From: Spodoptera frugiperda
Lineage: Eukaryota; Arthropoda; Insecta; Lepidoptera; Noctuidae
Assembly (NCBI RefSeq): GCF_023101765.2
Contig: NC_064213.1
Span: 4,278,001-4,342,000 of the forward strand
DNA length: 64,000 nt
Reading direction: 5' to 3'
Made by a program: the position numbers and the translations under genes. Positions 1 to 11,600 of this stretch are shown one piece after another; the stretch's first letter is position 1, and each line of letters starts with the position of its first letter. The notes beneath the pieces are model-generated. The model was given only the letters and a program-made list of their open reading frames with translations, was not told the DNA's origin and ran no database searches.

Positions 1-317
1 AGTTTTAGATTTTTTAGTACTTGTGATTAGCAATATTCAGCTTCTTATTTATTACAAAACTCATTGTGTTCGTAATTCTTTGCGGTCATTTTTCATACCT
101 AACATTGTATGGAACGAATTGTCTCACGCCTTCTTTTTGTTGTAAAGTTCTTATAATGTAATTGTTGATAGTTCCTGTATGATGTTTTTGTTTTTTTAAT
201 CACGACACCTTTAGGGTTTTTCCAAGGAGCATTTTCATGTGATGTTTAAAGGATAATGTTTCTAATTCGTGTTGTATGTAATTATTTGTAAAAATACATT
301 TTTAGAACTGGCTCATC
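1..317. other. no gene seen; AT-rich flank
   Basis: AT-rich sequence with no open frame of note and no recognised repeat. It could be intergenic or a 5' intron of the gene that follows. Confidence 0.4.
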
Positions 318-426
318 TGGAGCTGCGTAATACTTAGCTGGTTTACCGGGACTTTGGCTCGAAAAGCAGGGGTAGGAACGGGTTGATTTTTAGTCAGTTA
401 AGAGTTGATTTTTACCCAAAAAAGGA
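318..426 (+). repeat. dispersed repeat family A, degraded copy
   Basis: The segment carries family A marks: an AGCTGCG start, a run resembling GGTTTACCGGG, GCTCGAAAAGCAGG, GGAACGGG and TTTTTAGTCAG. About eleven copies of this family occur in the window in both orientations. This copy has lost the CTCCCTCTCGCC part. No coding potential is visible. Confidence 0.6.
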
Positions 427-2064
427 CTGATTCATAGTAATTGCAAACATTAAGAACCTATTTTACAGTCCTGATTTAGTCCTTTTATTCTAACTGACAA
501 ATATTTTGACGTATTTTCATTACAAAATGTTTTAAGACATGTGCCACTTAAACTAACTAACTTGTGAAAGGCCCTAAAACTAATACCTATATAAACGCGA
601 GGCTATAATTTGTATGGGTAGCTTAAAAACCTGGCAAATGTCATTAGCAGGACTCTTAAGGACGTGGAGGGGGTAGGATTAGTGCGAGGGTAGGTCAGTG
701 ACCCCTGCCCGATGCTATGCTGGTCCGACCACGTCGTGGCGCATGCAATCCTAGTACGTGCTTATATGTTGACGACTTTCTTATGTGAAGTGCTTTGGAA
801 ATGTATGTGTTATTGCATTGTATTCCTTAGAGTATTATTCTGATCGTTGCTTGCATACTGAAGGGTGTGTCGTTGGTAGATTGATTAGGATAGTGAGTAA
901 ACCGCTTCAAGGTTCGATTTTGAAGTTGAATAGTAGTTCTGCTTACGCTTTAAGTTAAGGCAATATGAGACGTAATGTGACTCTTTTTTATAAAGCATGA
1001 AAAATATACCGACCTAAATCCTTTCAGTGTTTACATTTAGACTTTCAAATTAATAATAAAGTACGCGAAAATATGTTCAGTAATATGTGTCACAGACACT
1101 TTCATCAACATTGTTATGAGAGTTGTAAAGGCATCTTATTTATATCTGCCACGTTTATTACGAAAACTTTTTTCGTTAAGTTTTATCTGTCATAATTTTA
1201 TTTTCTTTCTCTGCCACGAGGGCTCTGAACAAAGTTTTAATACCTCGTAAAGACAGAACAAATGTGTGTGTTACGTAAACAACACCCAAGTCTATCCCAT
1301 CACTTTTGAGCACCATCATAAAATCTTTTCTCTCTATTGTCTGCTTCTGTACTTAAGATAACAGCTCATAATTATTTTCCCCATTCAACGATCCTCCTCG
1401 AATTTTCGAACCACTCGGAAAACCAAATTTCAGAATTTTCAAAATTGCTTTCAACTAAAATGGCGGCAGTCACTCAGTGGGTTCCATCGACTTCGATAAA
1501 AAGGAAAATGAATCCTCAAGAGGGATTGCCAAATTAGGTCATTTTATCTTCGTTTTAGTCGAGATATCCAACGATTCCGCTCGTGACGTTAGGTCCTTTT
1601 TTAATATCCTTCTCTTTCGGGATGAAGTAATTGGATTATTATCAAGACTGATCTTTATTGCGGGAATCTATTAATCGTTTTGTCGATCATATGAATATTT
1701 GTTCCTCATAAATGTGAATGGACGACACAAAACACACACGACATAAAATTTTGATGCTGTGATTTTATTTGTGTATTGTGTTTTATATGGGCCATAGATC
1801 TGTAATAAAGGTACAAATGAAATAAATAATACTTACTTATTATATTGCCTGATATAATAGGTACTAGGTACGTTTAACCACAACTTTTACTCAACCTTAT
1901 CATTCTTATCCAACATACACAATACTATAAAATACAAATGACTTAACAAAATACTATAATTAAGAAAACGGTGTATTTCAAATTCAATTTACTCAAACCC
2001 GGTCACAGGTTTAATGATTGCATTCACTATAATATGGTGAATGGAGTAATGACGTAAATTAGTA
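427..2064. other. no gene seen; AT-rich non-coding stretch
   Basis: No frame shows conserved protein features. The patch around 640-740 shares a phrase like GGTAGGATT-GCGAGG with 20920-20940 and may be an old repeat. Short open frames around 1337-1674 have no recognisable domain and are taken as chance. Confidence 0.4.
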
Positions 2065-2165
2065 GTTGCACATCAGCCCGTCGTGACCGGCGGGCGGGAG
2101 ACGACGGAGTTCGCTTAGGTCATGGTTGCGCGCACGCAACGCCATCCGCCCTTTGAGGCCAGTAA
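2065..2165 (+). promoter_or_regulatory. GC-rich island, candidate promoter or first non-coding exon of the GalNAc-transferase gene
   Basis: About 100 bases are strikingly GC-rich against AT-rich surroundings, with GGCGGGCGGGAG and TTGCGCGCACGCAAC. An initiator-like ATCAG lies at the left edge, and a donor-like GCCA/GTAAAA lies near 2160. In AT-rich insect genomes such islands often mark transcription starts. A short open frame starting ATGGTTGCG would be an upstream ORF. Linking it to the gene at 5.4 kb rests only on strand and distance. Confidence 0.3.
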
Positions 2166-2236
2166 AATGTGTCTTGGTAAAATATAATCAGAAAAACATT
2201 TTTTCGTTCAATGCAGTTTACTTCAATCATACTATG

Positions 2237-2370
2237 TTAATATTATAAGTGTGAAAGTTTGTTTGTTTGAATGTTTGGACGTATGTCCGTCAATCACGCT
2301 GAAACTACTGAGCGGATTTTGAAGAAATTTAGTATACAGACAGGGCATGAGCTGACTTGGGTGAAGCTGT
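2237..2370 (+). repeat. dispersed LINE-tail-like repeat, family H
   Basis: Contains GTGAAAGTTTGTTTGTTTG, CACGCTGAAACTACTGAGCG and AAATTTAGTATACAGACAGG. This phrase set is common at RTE-like and other LINE-derived repeats in Lepidoptera. An inverted relative is at 20231-20370. Confidence 0.65.
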
Positions 2371-3796
2371 AGAAATTAGTGAAAAATAAAGGATTTTCTT
2401 TTAAATTTTATGTGGTTCTAAAATTAGTAAGATGATTAGAATATAATTTTAGTACTCACTTAGTGTAGTTAAGATGATCCCAAAACAATAAAGTAATGAA
2501 AATTACTGAACGTATTATTTTAATAAAAAAAGCAAGTAGGAAACTATGGATTACTCATACGGTAATTTGTTTTGAACTTATAAATGCCTGTAAAAGTTTT
2601 TCTTCCGCTCACACTGTGGCTCTAAACGCAACCAACTGGTTTACAAACTACAAAATATTCTAAATGCTTAGTTGAAACATTAGCACTATTATAATATTGT
2701 GACATCGGCTTCAACAATTTCATTATAAAATTGTTCTATGCAATCCTACGACCAAGGGAAACATTGTCGACGTGTTTTACAAATTCCATTTTGCACATGG
2801 AATGACAAGTTTCATTGATACGTACTTTGTTTCAATTGAAAGTTTTCAAGTATCTAATCCAGTATTTGAAATCGTTTTATTTTACATTCCTATGAACTAA
2901 TCCTATTACAATTTCATTTGGCTTCTCGGCATATTTTAACGTGTATTTCATTTGTATTAAAAGTGAATTTATTTTATCTAATTTGAATATTATTTCGATA
3001 TGTTTTAAGTATATATCGAGGCTCTTATTCAGAAATACCAATATTAATGTGTAAGATAGTAAAATAAAGAGCAATGAATATAGTTATTACGCATGCTTAA
3101 GTTTTAGTAGCGTTTTTTATTGAAATGTGATGCGTATTTTTGTAGGTACTTGATTCGTATTACTGATCTGCATTGCGTATGAATACGTCGTACGTATGTA
3201 ATACGTATTTTGGTATACATTTGGTATTGGACTTTTAGCAAGTAATTGCAAGTTTATTATTTTGGGTGACAAATCAAAACTGGATTTCATTCCTTTCTCA
3301 ACAAGTATTCTTAGATTTAATTTATTGCCATTATTTATTATTATCCAATTACATAATATTATAGTGTTTTGGTTACTTGACAAACTTATTAAAAAATAAT
3401 TTACACATTTCAAAACATACTATCACTGTATAACTTGATATAAAATTACTTAAAGCTGAAATGTGTGTATGTTGCATTTTGAAATTTAATTTTATCAATG
3501 CATCATATTTCTTCATACCTCCTTACCTTTCCAATACGGATGAAATAATAATCTCAGTGAACATTTTGAATTTGTACCAATTCAGTTAAATTGCTATAAG
3601 CCCTCGGGTGGAGTTCCCTAGTATTTATTACAGCAGACGTCTCAGATGTTCGGATATTTCGCCATTTAGTGCTATTTACGTTAAATTTGAGACCGTAAAG
3701 ATTTTATCTAATTTATTACTCGCATTTCGACATTCTCTTTAAATCGATAACGGCACAACTCTATCTCGAACTAAAATGTTTTTGTAATTGTTACAG
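2371..3796. other. no gene seen; AT-rich non-coding stretch
   Basis: No convincing exon, RNA gene or repeat was recognised. Minus-strand open frames at 2877-3074 and 3117-3413 are AT-rich, of low complexity and without a domain. Confidence 0.4.
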
Positions 3797-3840
3797 ATAC
3801 CAACATCGGTTCGAATTCGCAAGAACTTAGCTGTAACAAG
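3797..3840 (+). other. candidate 44-nt internal exon (possibly 5' UTR)
   Basis: The segment is preceded by a good acceptor (TTTTTGTAATTGTTACAG) and followed by a very good donor (CAAG/GTAAGG). It lies on the same strand and 1.6 kb upstream of the start codon at 5421. Two of its three frames are open, but there is no start codon. It would fit a small non-coding 5' exon. A chance pairing of splice-site-like sequences is the alternative. Confidence 0.3.
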
Positions 3841-5004
3841 GTAAGGTAACGTGTTAATAACCGTGTTGCGAAGCTCGTTGGTTTAATTAAAAAGTTAAAG
3901 ATAAAAGTTGGCTAAAATTTGGGTTAAGTGTGTGCGGCTATATGCAAATCGAGGTCAGATTACCTAAGGAACAATACTTTATACTCATTTCCATTTCTTG
4001 ACTTGACTAAACCAATCGAAATTTTTATTGGAATTCTTCTCCTAAAATAAGGATAATGGGATAAAAATGATCGCGTTTTAAAGTGTTTCGGTTCGGGTTT
4101 CCTTTAAATTAATTTACCTTTTCTTTATTATATATGTCTTTATAATTCTCATATCCTGTGGGAAAAAATATTTATGTTGGAAACAAGTCAACAAAAAGAC
4201 GTCATTGATGTCTGTTTCCGAATAAGTTATAACATATTAAAGTCATAAGTTAAGCGAAAAATCTTTTTGAGAACGACCATGACAAGGAATTATTTCAATG
4301 CATTTTTAACAGTAAAAGCGACGCCGAGTGTTGCCATTCTGGCCTACAAAATTGCGGTGTGACCACTTGAAAAATGGCACTGGCAGCTAGCCCCGATAAT
4401 GTACGAAGCAGAACAATCCATCAGTCGTGTGGCGGAAACTACCACCCTCCTCATACTACTGCGAAGGGCTCCATTGTACATCTTTAGTTTCTTCGTAGGG
4501 CTGCGAAACTTTCGCTATTTGAATCGTAGTAATGTAGCTTTTCTAATAAATTATAGTGACTTTTTTACCTATTTCACACATTGTTATTAAAACTACATTT
4601 GGCTGTGTTAGGAAATGATATGGATCTAATATTACATAAGCAAAAAAGTCGCGTAAACTAGTGCGTTATTAATAAAGTAGGCGCTTTTACCTCGATGTTT
4701 TGAATACTCCCATCTCCTGATAAAATGTTGGTAGCAATAGCTTTTTCGACAACGACAAGACGTCAATCAAAGCTCAATTTTTTTCTAATCATAGTATCCG
4801 AGGTGGAGGACCCCTAAAAGGGGCCTTCCAACACAATTACCTTTTCAGTAGCCAGCGGCGGGATTTGGCGAGAAAAATCGCCTGCCATAAATACGGCTGT
4901 ACTTAAAGAAGGACATCAATCAAAATTATGTGGATTTTATTTATGTAGCTTGATAGAGTGTGCGTGTTAGGTATGTTATTGATAAGCAACTATTTTGTTC
5001 CCAG
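3841..5004. other. no gene seen; upstream flank or 5' intron
   Basis: Mostly AT-rich. A more GC-rich patch at about 4310-4520 has a short open frame (4399-4590) without a recognisable domain. It may be untranslated leader or chance. Confidence 0.35.
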
Positions 5005-5420
5005 GACTCGAGCTGAAGAATATGGACGATAAATCATGCTCAATGAGCGCTTGGAAATGAAACAAAAAACGAGAAAGAAACTTTTCAAACATAAACGAAC
5101 CCAGGCCAAGTTATAGCCACATTCACCAAAGTCATGTGAAGTTTATTTTCATCACTGAAACTGTCATATCGAAGAAGCATATCTTGTGACAATCGTTAAA
5201 CACGAAGACATATCTCATTATTTAATGCTAGTCACCCTTTTGTGATTATAGATAGTGTAAACTTTATTGCTCAAATTCTATAAAGAAGATTTTTGATTTA
5301 AAACATCATAGATTTAAATGAAGATAAGACTAAAATATTCAAGTTTCGAAAAATGTATTGAGTGAATCAAATAGACAGAGAACTAAACAGTCTATATCTT
5401 GGAAATAAGTATTGAGAAGA
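5005..5420 (+). other. candidate 5' untranslated part of the first coding exon
   Basis: A pyrimidine-rich acceptor (TATTTTGTTCCCAG) ends at 5004. No better acceptor lies between it and the start codon at 5421, so the first coding exon could begin here. The region contains upstream ATGs. The extent is inferred from splice signals only. Confidence 0.35.
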
Positions 5421-5655
5421 ATGAAATACTACAGCATGTTTTTCTTACGGAGGCGGACTTTGATATTGAAGGCTGTGCTCATATTAACAGCGATATGGTT
5501 TATGGTCGCGCTGTTGACTACTAATGGCGGTTCAAGGAATTCGATCGTTGCGCCAGCGATCGAATATGTCGAAGCGGAGGCGAAGCCCTTGAAGATGGGA
5601 AAGCCCACGTCTACAAAAAAGAAAAGTGAGACCTATGGGAATAATTTATCTGATG
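5421..5655 (+). CDS. pgant9: coding exon 1: cytoplasmic tail, membrane anchor, start of stem
   Basis: The exon encodes 78 codons plus one base. A short basic tail (RRR at residues 10-12) precedes a hydrophobic stretch at about 13-32 ([20 protein letters not shown]), typical of a type II Golgi anchor. The donor is GATG/GTGAGT. The remaining base G joins GT of exon 2 to make Gly79. A TTG three codons upstream is in frame, but ATG at 5421 is the natural start. Confidence 0.85.
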
Positions 5656-8600
5656 GTGAGTGTTATTTATGCACTGAACCTGCATGAGCTTGCTTGGTGT
5701 AGGCGTTAAATCAAATACCAGATATGTCAATAGCTTCACACAATTTTGCACCCTCGGAACTAACTTATAACCCTTATGATAACACTGTAAATAAATCTAG
5801 ACCTGATGTATGCAAAATTGATACGACGAGTATATTTTATTAGGTACGTTCGGATAAGGAAATCTTTGAACAGAAATCGAATTGTGCATCCCTCGAGATT
5901 TCAAAATAGAAGGAATAAACCTCAGAATTCTATGTTCTTATTTATTTTGAAAACAATATCCCGTTTGAATCATAATAGCGTCAGTGCTGCTGTTTGCATT
6001 TATAAATATTGCTTTCCGTGTTGTCTTTTATGTTCTCTAAGAGACGTTTCAATACGATTGTCTTTTGGCTAATACATGCAATACAAATGGTAATGAAGGA
6101 CGTAACGGAATAGTAGAATGAATTTCTAATAAGATTTTCCCCCAGAGTGTTATAACAATGAATCGTCATTACTCCACTCTGGTTAGTTTTATTGAAGCTA
6201 TTCGGTTGCTGTTGTGTGGACCCAAGTAATGGTGCCCATTAGGCAAAGTTGACTCAAAAGTTAGTTTGCACTCGAATCAAAAATCCACTCCATTTTACAA
6301 ACCTATTTAATTTCTACGCTTTGGTACTTTTAGTGGAAGAATTAATTTTGCCTCTCATTATTCTGACGTCACTAAGCTCTTTCGAACAGACATTACTGAA
6401 AATGATTCACAAAATGAAACGAGTAGCACTGACACTATTAAGCGGTTGACTAATGGTTTCCAAATCAAAGCAATTTTTAAGTAGACGGAATAAGGGCAAA
6501 AGAAATATATGTGTTTCTTCAAGGGCGAATACTTTTTCACTATGTGTAGCGTACACTCTCACTTGATTTATGTCCTGCATGTTAGATTATGTTAGTAGCT
6601 TCCTGTATTTCGACATTTTGCATGATAATGTGCGTTTGTCCGTCACAGCACCAACGCGGGTCGATTGGATCGGTCGGCTTGCGGGAAATGAAGGTAAATT
6701 TTAATGACCTTTGTTCGTTAGTCTTTATCACGGAATGGTAAGCAAATGGGGATTTTAAAATACAATTTAGTATCAAGTCGATAACATTGGGGAAGGAAAT
6801 TCATCAATTTGTTAATAGAGGTAAAAGATAAAAATATTGACAAGTTTTTAGTAGGAGATAAGTTAGGAGTTAGTATTTTTCCTTTTGCTTAACATGCCGT
6901 GATAATGTTAGTGTACATATTATGTAGATCCTAAAGCGTACCTACGTGTAGTGGATTTCTAGTCTTTATATATGGGGATATAATGTGTAACTAACTGTAC
7001 TTATAAAACCAATTGTATGCCACAGTCGTATTAGTGGCGGACAGTTGTAGCTTATGCTGCACTACTAATTCACACTGCAATTACACTGTCATATTAACTG
7101 CAGATGTTTCACAATTAATTGCCATTCTATTAATACCTACGAAAATAAATCATTTTCTAACCAAAAACATTATGAAATACGTACATTTTCGATGATAATT
7201 TGTCAAAGTGGGTATCATCAGTTTCACTCACTCATCTTCCAAACCGATCATGAGTTCAATGGAAATGAGTGAATATTTTTGTACTGATTTTTTTTATAGT
7301 TGCTTTGAAGGTGTATCAGTTATAAAAAAAATATATCCCGTAGGGCTAGGTGTAATCGCTGCCCCAGGCTCGGACAACGCACCCGGAGAACTTGGCAAAC
7401 CGGTCGTCCTACCAAAGAATATTAGCGAAGAAGCCAAGTTAGCTGTCTCGGAGGGATGGAAAAAGAACGCGTTCAACCAATACGTCAGTGACCTGATATC
7501 TATTAGGAGAAAGCTGCCGGACCCCAGAGACGAGTGGTAAGAAAATGATACCAGATACGTACAACATGTATGAGGTACAACCTGCGAACGTCCCAAGGGA
7601 TTTAGGGATTTCCGTGAATCCTTTCTCTCTCTTATCGCATTTTTCTGAATCAACGCATTGCTTTTGCTTTGTGGATAAAATATAAATAATATTATAAGAG
7701 TCCAAGTTCCAAGAACCTTTTACCACAATTCGAAATTGATAAAATGTTCTCCGAAATGGGGTATAATAAATACAGACTTAGATTACTATTACTAAAATGA
7801 TTTAGAAATCAAGAAATACATTACAAAAACCGAAAAGATTTTTAGCCGATCTTAGTCTCTACGATGTCGCCATAGAATTTTCTGTGTGCACATAGCATTT
7901 TCAATATACCATTATGAGGCAAGGCGATGTTGGTCTTGTAAATGGACCGTGTCCTTAAACCTGTGAAAAATAGTAAATTTTATAGCCCTAGCCTTATCTG
8001 GGCGCAGGTCTATTTGTAATAAAATTTTCCAACGCTGAGAGCCAGGAAATAATAACTCGGTATAAAGATAAGGAGTTTTATTTAACGTTTTAACGTTTCT
8101 GATACTTTTATCGTATCGTTTGGAAGATAATATCTTAATTTATTTACATGGCTGTGATTTCTTAACTTATCTGAATAAATAGATTTTACGGGCTCTTTGT
8201 ATTCACAATAGATAGTTTTATCATTTGGTAATAAAATCAAAATAGGTATATAATCAAGGACAGGGATAGTCATGACGTAAAAAATATTTTGTATTAACGC
8301 AATATGGGTTAATGAGATAAAACTCCTATTCAAACAGGCAAAAAGACCCATTTTTGTTTAATACATTTTATTGTTTTATATATAGTTTGAATTTTCTTAT
8401 GAACAGTAATTAAAGAAAGTAACCTATGTAAAATTTGTACAGGTGCAAAGTTCCAGGCAGATATTTAGAAGATCTGCCACAAACATCCGTAGTGATATGC
8501 TTCCACAACGAGGCATGGTCGGTTCTACTTAGGACCGTTCATTCAGTATTGGATCGGTCGCCGGCACACTTGATCAAGGAAATTATTCTTGTCGACGACT

Positions 8601-11600
8601 TTTCTGATATGCGTAAGTATTTTCGTTTGACCCGAACATCATGTAAGTTACATATCAGAATAATTATGTTAATCCTATTTCGCGTATTTGCAGCTCACTT
8701 AATGCAGCAACTTGATGATTACATGTCATCATTACCAAAAGTACGAATAGTTCGAGCCACTCGACGTGAAGGTCTAATCAGAGCACGACTCCTTGGTGCT
8801 CGATACGTTACTGCTCCCGTTCTAACTTATCTCGACAGCCATTGCGAGTGCACTGAAGGTAAAATCTTATAATTAGCGTAACACAAATTCCCCTTAACGA
8901 GCAGTCGTTAACCTCAGCTATTTCATTCCAGGATGGCTCGAACCATTACTAGATAGAATTGCCCGTAGTAAGACTACAGTAGTCTGCCCCGTAATCGACG
9001 TCATCGACGACAATACCCTAGAGTATCATTATAGAGACTCATCTTCTGTCAATGTTGGTGGTTTCGACTGGAATCTCCAGTTCAATTGGCACCCTGTTCC
9101 TGCAAAAGAAAGAGCGAGACACCAGCATACAGCGGAGCCCGTGTGGTCTCCCACCATGGCCGGTGGCCTCTTTGCTATAGATAAAGAATTCTTTGAAAAA
9201 TTGGGAACTTACGACAGCGGATTTGACATTTGGGGCGGTGAAAATCTGGAGTTGTCATTCAAAACGTGGATGTGCGGTGGAACTCTAGAAATAGTTCCGT
9301 GTTCACACGTCGGTCACATATTCAGGAAACGTTCACCATACAAGTGGCGGACCGGTGTCAATGTACTGAAGAGAAACTCTGTTCGTTTAGCTGAGGTAAG
9401 GGATTTTACAAATTATGCTTGGATCTTAGAACTTGACTTTCTGTACTTAACTAATGTTACTGGTTTCAGGTTTGGTTAGATGATTATGCGAAGTACTATT
9501 ATCAGCGTGTTGGTAACGATAAGGGTGATTATGGCGACATTACTGGACGGAAACAACTGAGAGAAAAATTAGGATGCAAAACGTTCGAGTGGTATTTGAA
9601 GAACATTTACCCTGAACTGTTCATTCCCGGAGAGTCTGTCGCGCATGGAGAGGTACGTTACTCTTTGTATTTCACTTATTTTAGAATATTATGTAACTGC
9701 GTGGTATGTAACCGATTTATTTTGAAAATCAAGCATCGTGACAACGTTTGTGTAAAAACGTTTCACTTTCCGTAATAATACTTGAAACCCATGAGTGCAA
9801 ATAATAAATGTGTTCTTCGAAATTATTACCTGTACAGATCCGAAATGTCGCCTTCAAAAAGATCTGTTTGGACTCTCCAGCGCGCAAGTCAGATCATCAT
9901 AAGCCAGTCGGACTTTACCCATGTCATCGGCAGGGAGGAAATCAGGTCTTCTGTCGAATTCAATTAGACCGATTGCGGCAGTACCACTTTGCAGGAGTTT
10001 TTATTCAAAATTTTGAGTGTTTGTTTCGACTTTGTTCAATATTCCATTTTATTGCACTCTTTCTTGCACGTGAACAGCACGTTTGTTTGTTTTTTTATTG
10101 CACCCATAAGTCACATTTTGCATTTGTTTGTGGCCATCACTGAAAGGTTCGAAATGGAGGCTTCAAAAATAACTGCCTTGATGGTGTGACCGTCCCAGAG
10201 AATCACATTGAAGAACCTCATCCAACTGTCAAAACTCGCAAATGCCATGGCAGTGGTGGTAATCAGGTACTCCTAATAGGAAAAAGGAGTTATGACACCG
10301 AATTTGGGCTGGATTTAGTTTTGTATTTTGGGATGTTAGGGGCTTCCATAATACCTACTATGATTATTGACGTCATAAGGAATTATTGTTTTATTGTCAA
10401 TTAATTTCTATAACAGTTATTTATGTTTTCTCATCTTCATTATCACAACATTCTAATGTCATCATTCGTTTAGTGTATTGTTTCACAATGTTTAATAATT
10501 TCGAATGATGACGTTGGATCAGCACGCTTGCTTTTGGCACGCCTTTTATAACTTATGGATGGCATCAGATCGCGAATCCTGGGTCAGAAATGTGCGTCGA
10601 CTCAGCTGCTGGTCCCGAAGACATGAAGAAGCCCGTCAACCTATGGCCATGTCACGGGGAGTATGGAAATCAGGTTTGTCGAAGGCCGCCAAATTATTCA
10701 GATCTACTGCTTTTGCTTATTCCTCTAGTTGGTGTTGGTCATCATCATCGTTTTAGTAAGTGATCGTAGTGGCTTCAAAATCAAACACAGTAACCTAATA
10801 ATAATGCATACTTACAGATGCGCATAGTCGACTATAAAAATAATGATATTCCAAATTAAAACTGAAACGTATTTCAGTTCTTGTTTGTCAAAATCACGAT
10901 TCATTGTAGGTTATTTTGTTTTGGATGACGGCAAACCATTTTTACAGTCGACTATAGTTTGTACTAATTTGCAAAATATTTGCGTATAACACTCTAATGT
11001 TTTATAATCATGATACGCACGTATTTTGTATACATCCATCCATCTATTTTGCCTTACTAATGCGATAAAATTTGTAACAAATTTTGTTCATAATTTTTGA
11101 GTTTTTTAGTAACAAAGTAGATGTCATTAGATATTTTTTTGTATTGTTTTAATTTTACTGGAGTGACTCAAATGTGTTTGAACTTTTTGTGTCCGCTTTT
11201 ACCCTTTATGACTTTTTGAGAGTTAAAATGGAGTAGTAGATTAAAAATTAAGGATGTTACTGTATATTTACTCTTCCAATTTTGGTACTGCCGCGAGGTA
11301 AATTACAACTTCTAAAGCCATTTAACACTCGTATGATCGTTGTTTACATGGTAACCGTTCATTGAATTATTCTTTTTTTGGGGTTCATTGTACCCAAGAA
11401 TGTAACATGATTATATTGTGTGAAGTGGCTCTTTTAGTATATAAGTTTTATACCCTTAACGCCTTTTTAATTATAACCCTTGTTTAACGGACCCTGTTTA
11501 TTTTTACTTTGTTGTATCTTTTTGTCTATATTTTTATACATACGAAGATGTAGATAATGGACTGAGTATTGTTTTTGTGGTTTTGAAAAAAAGCTATGTG

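Noticed and set aside
5412..5420. Upstream in-frame TTG as the start of the GalNAc-transferase
   Set aside because: Animal genes rarely use TTG. ATG at 5421 follows directly and leaves a normal short cytoplasmic tail.
7300..7310. Stronger-looking acceptor (TTTTTTTATAG) for exon 2
   Set aside because: Joining exon 1 to 7300 shifts the frame and meets TAA within a few codons. The AG at 7309-7310 keeps frame and the family sequence.
10186..10404. 72-codon ATG open frame overlapping exon 7b
   Set aside because: It is out of phase with the lectin frame. The frame from 10147 gives the CLD and GNQ motifs, while this one has no recognisable features.
10505..10756. 83-codon open frame overlapping exon 7c
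   Set aside because: A shadow frame. The lectin-like protein lies in a different phase bounded by AG at 10568 and GT at 10674.
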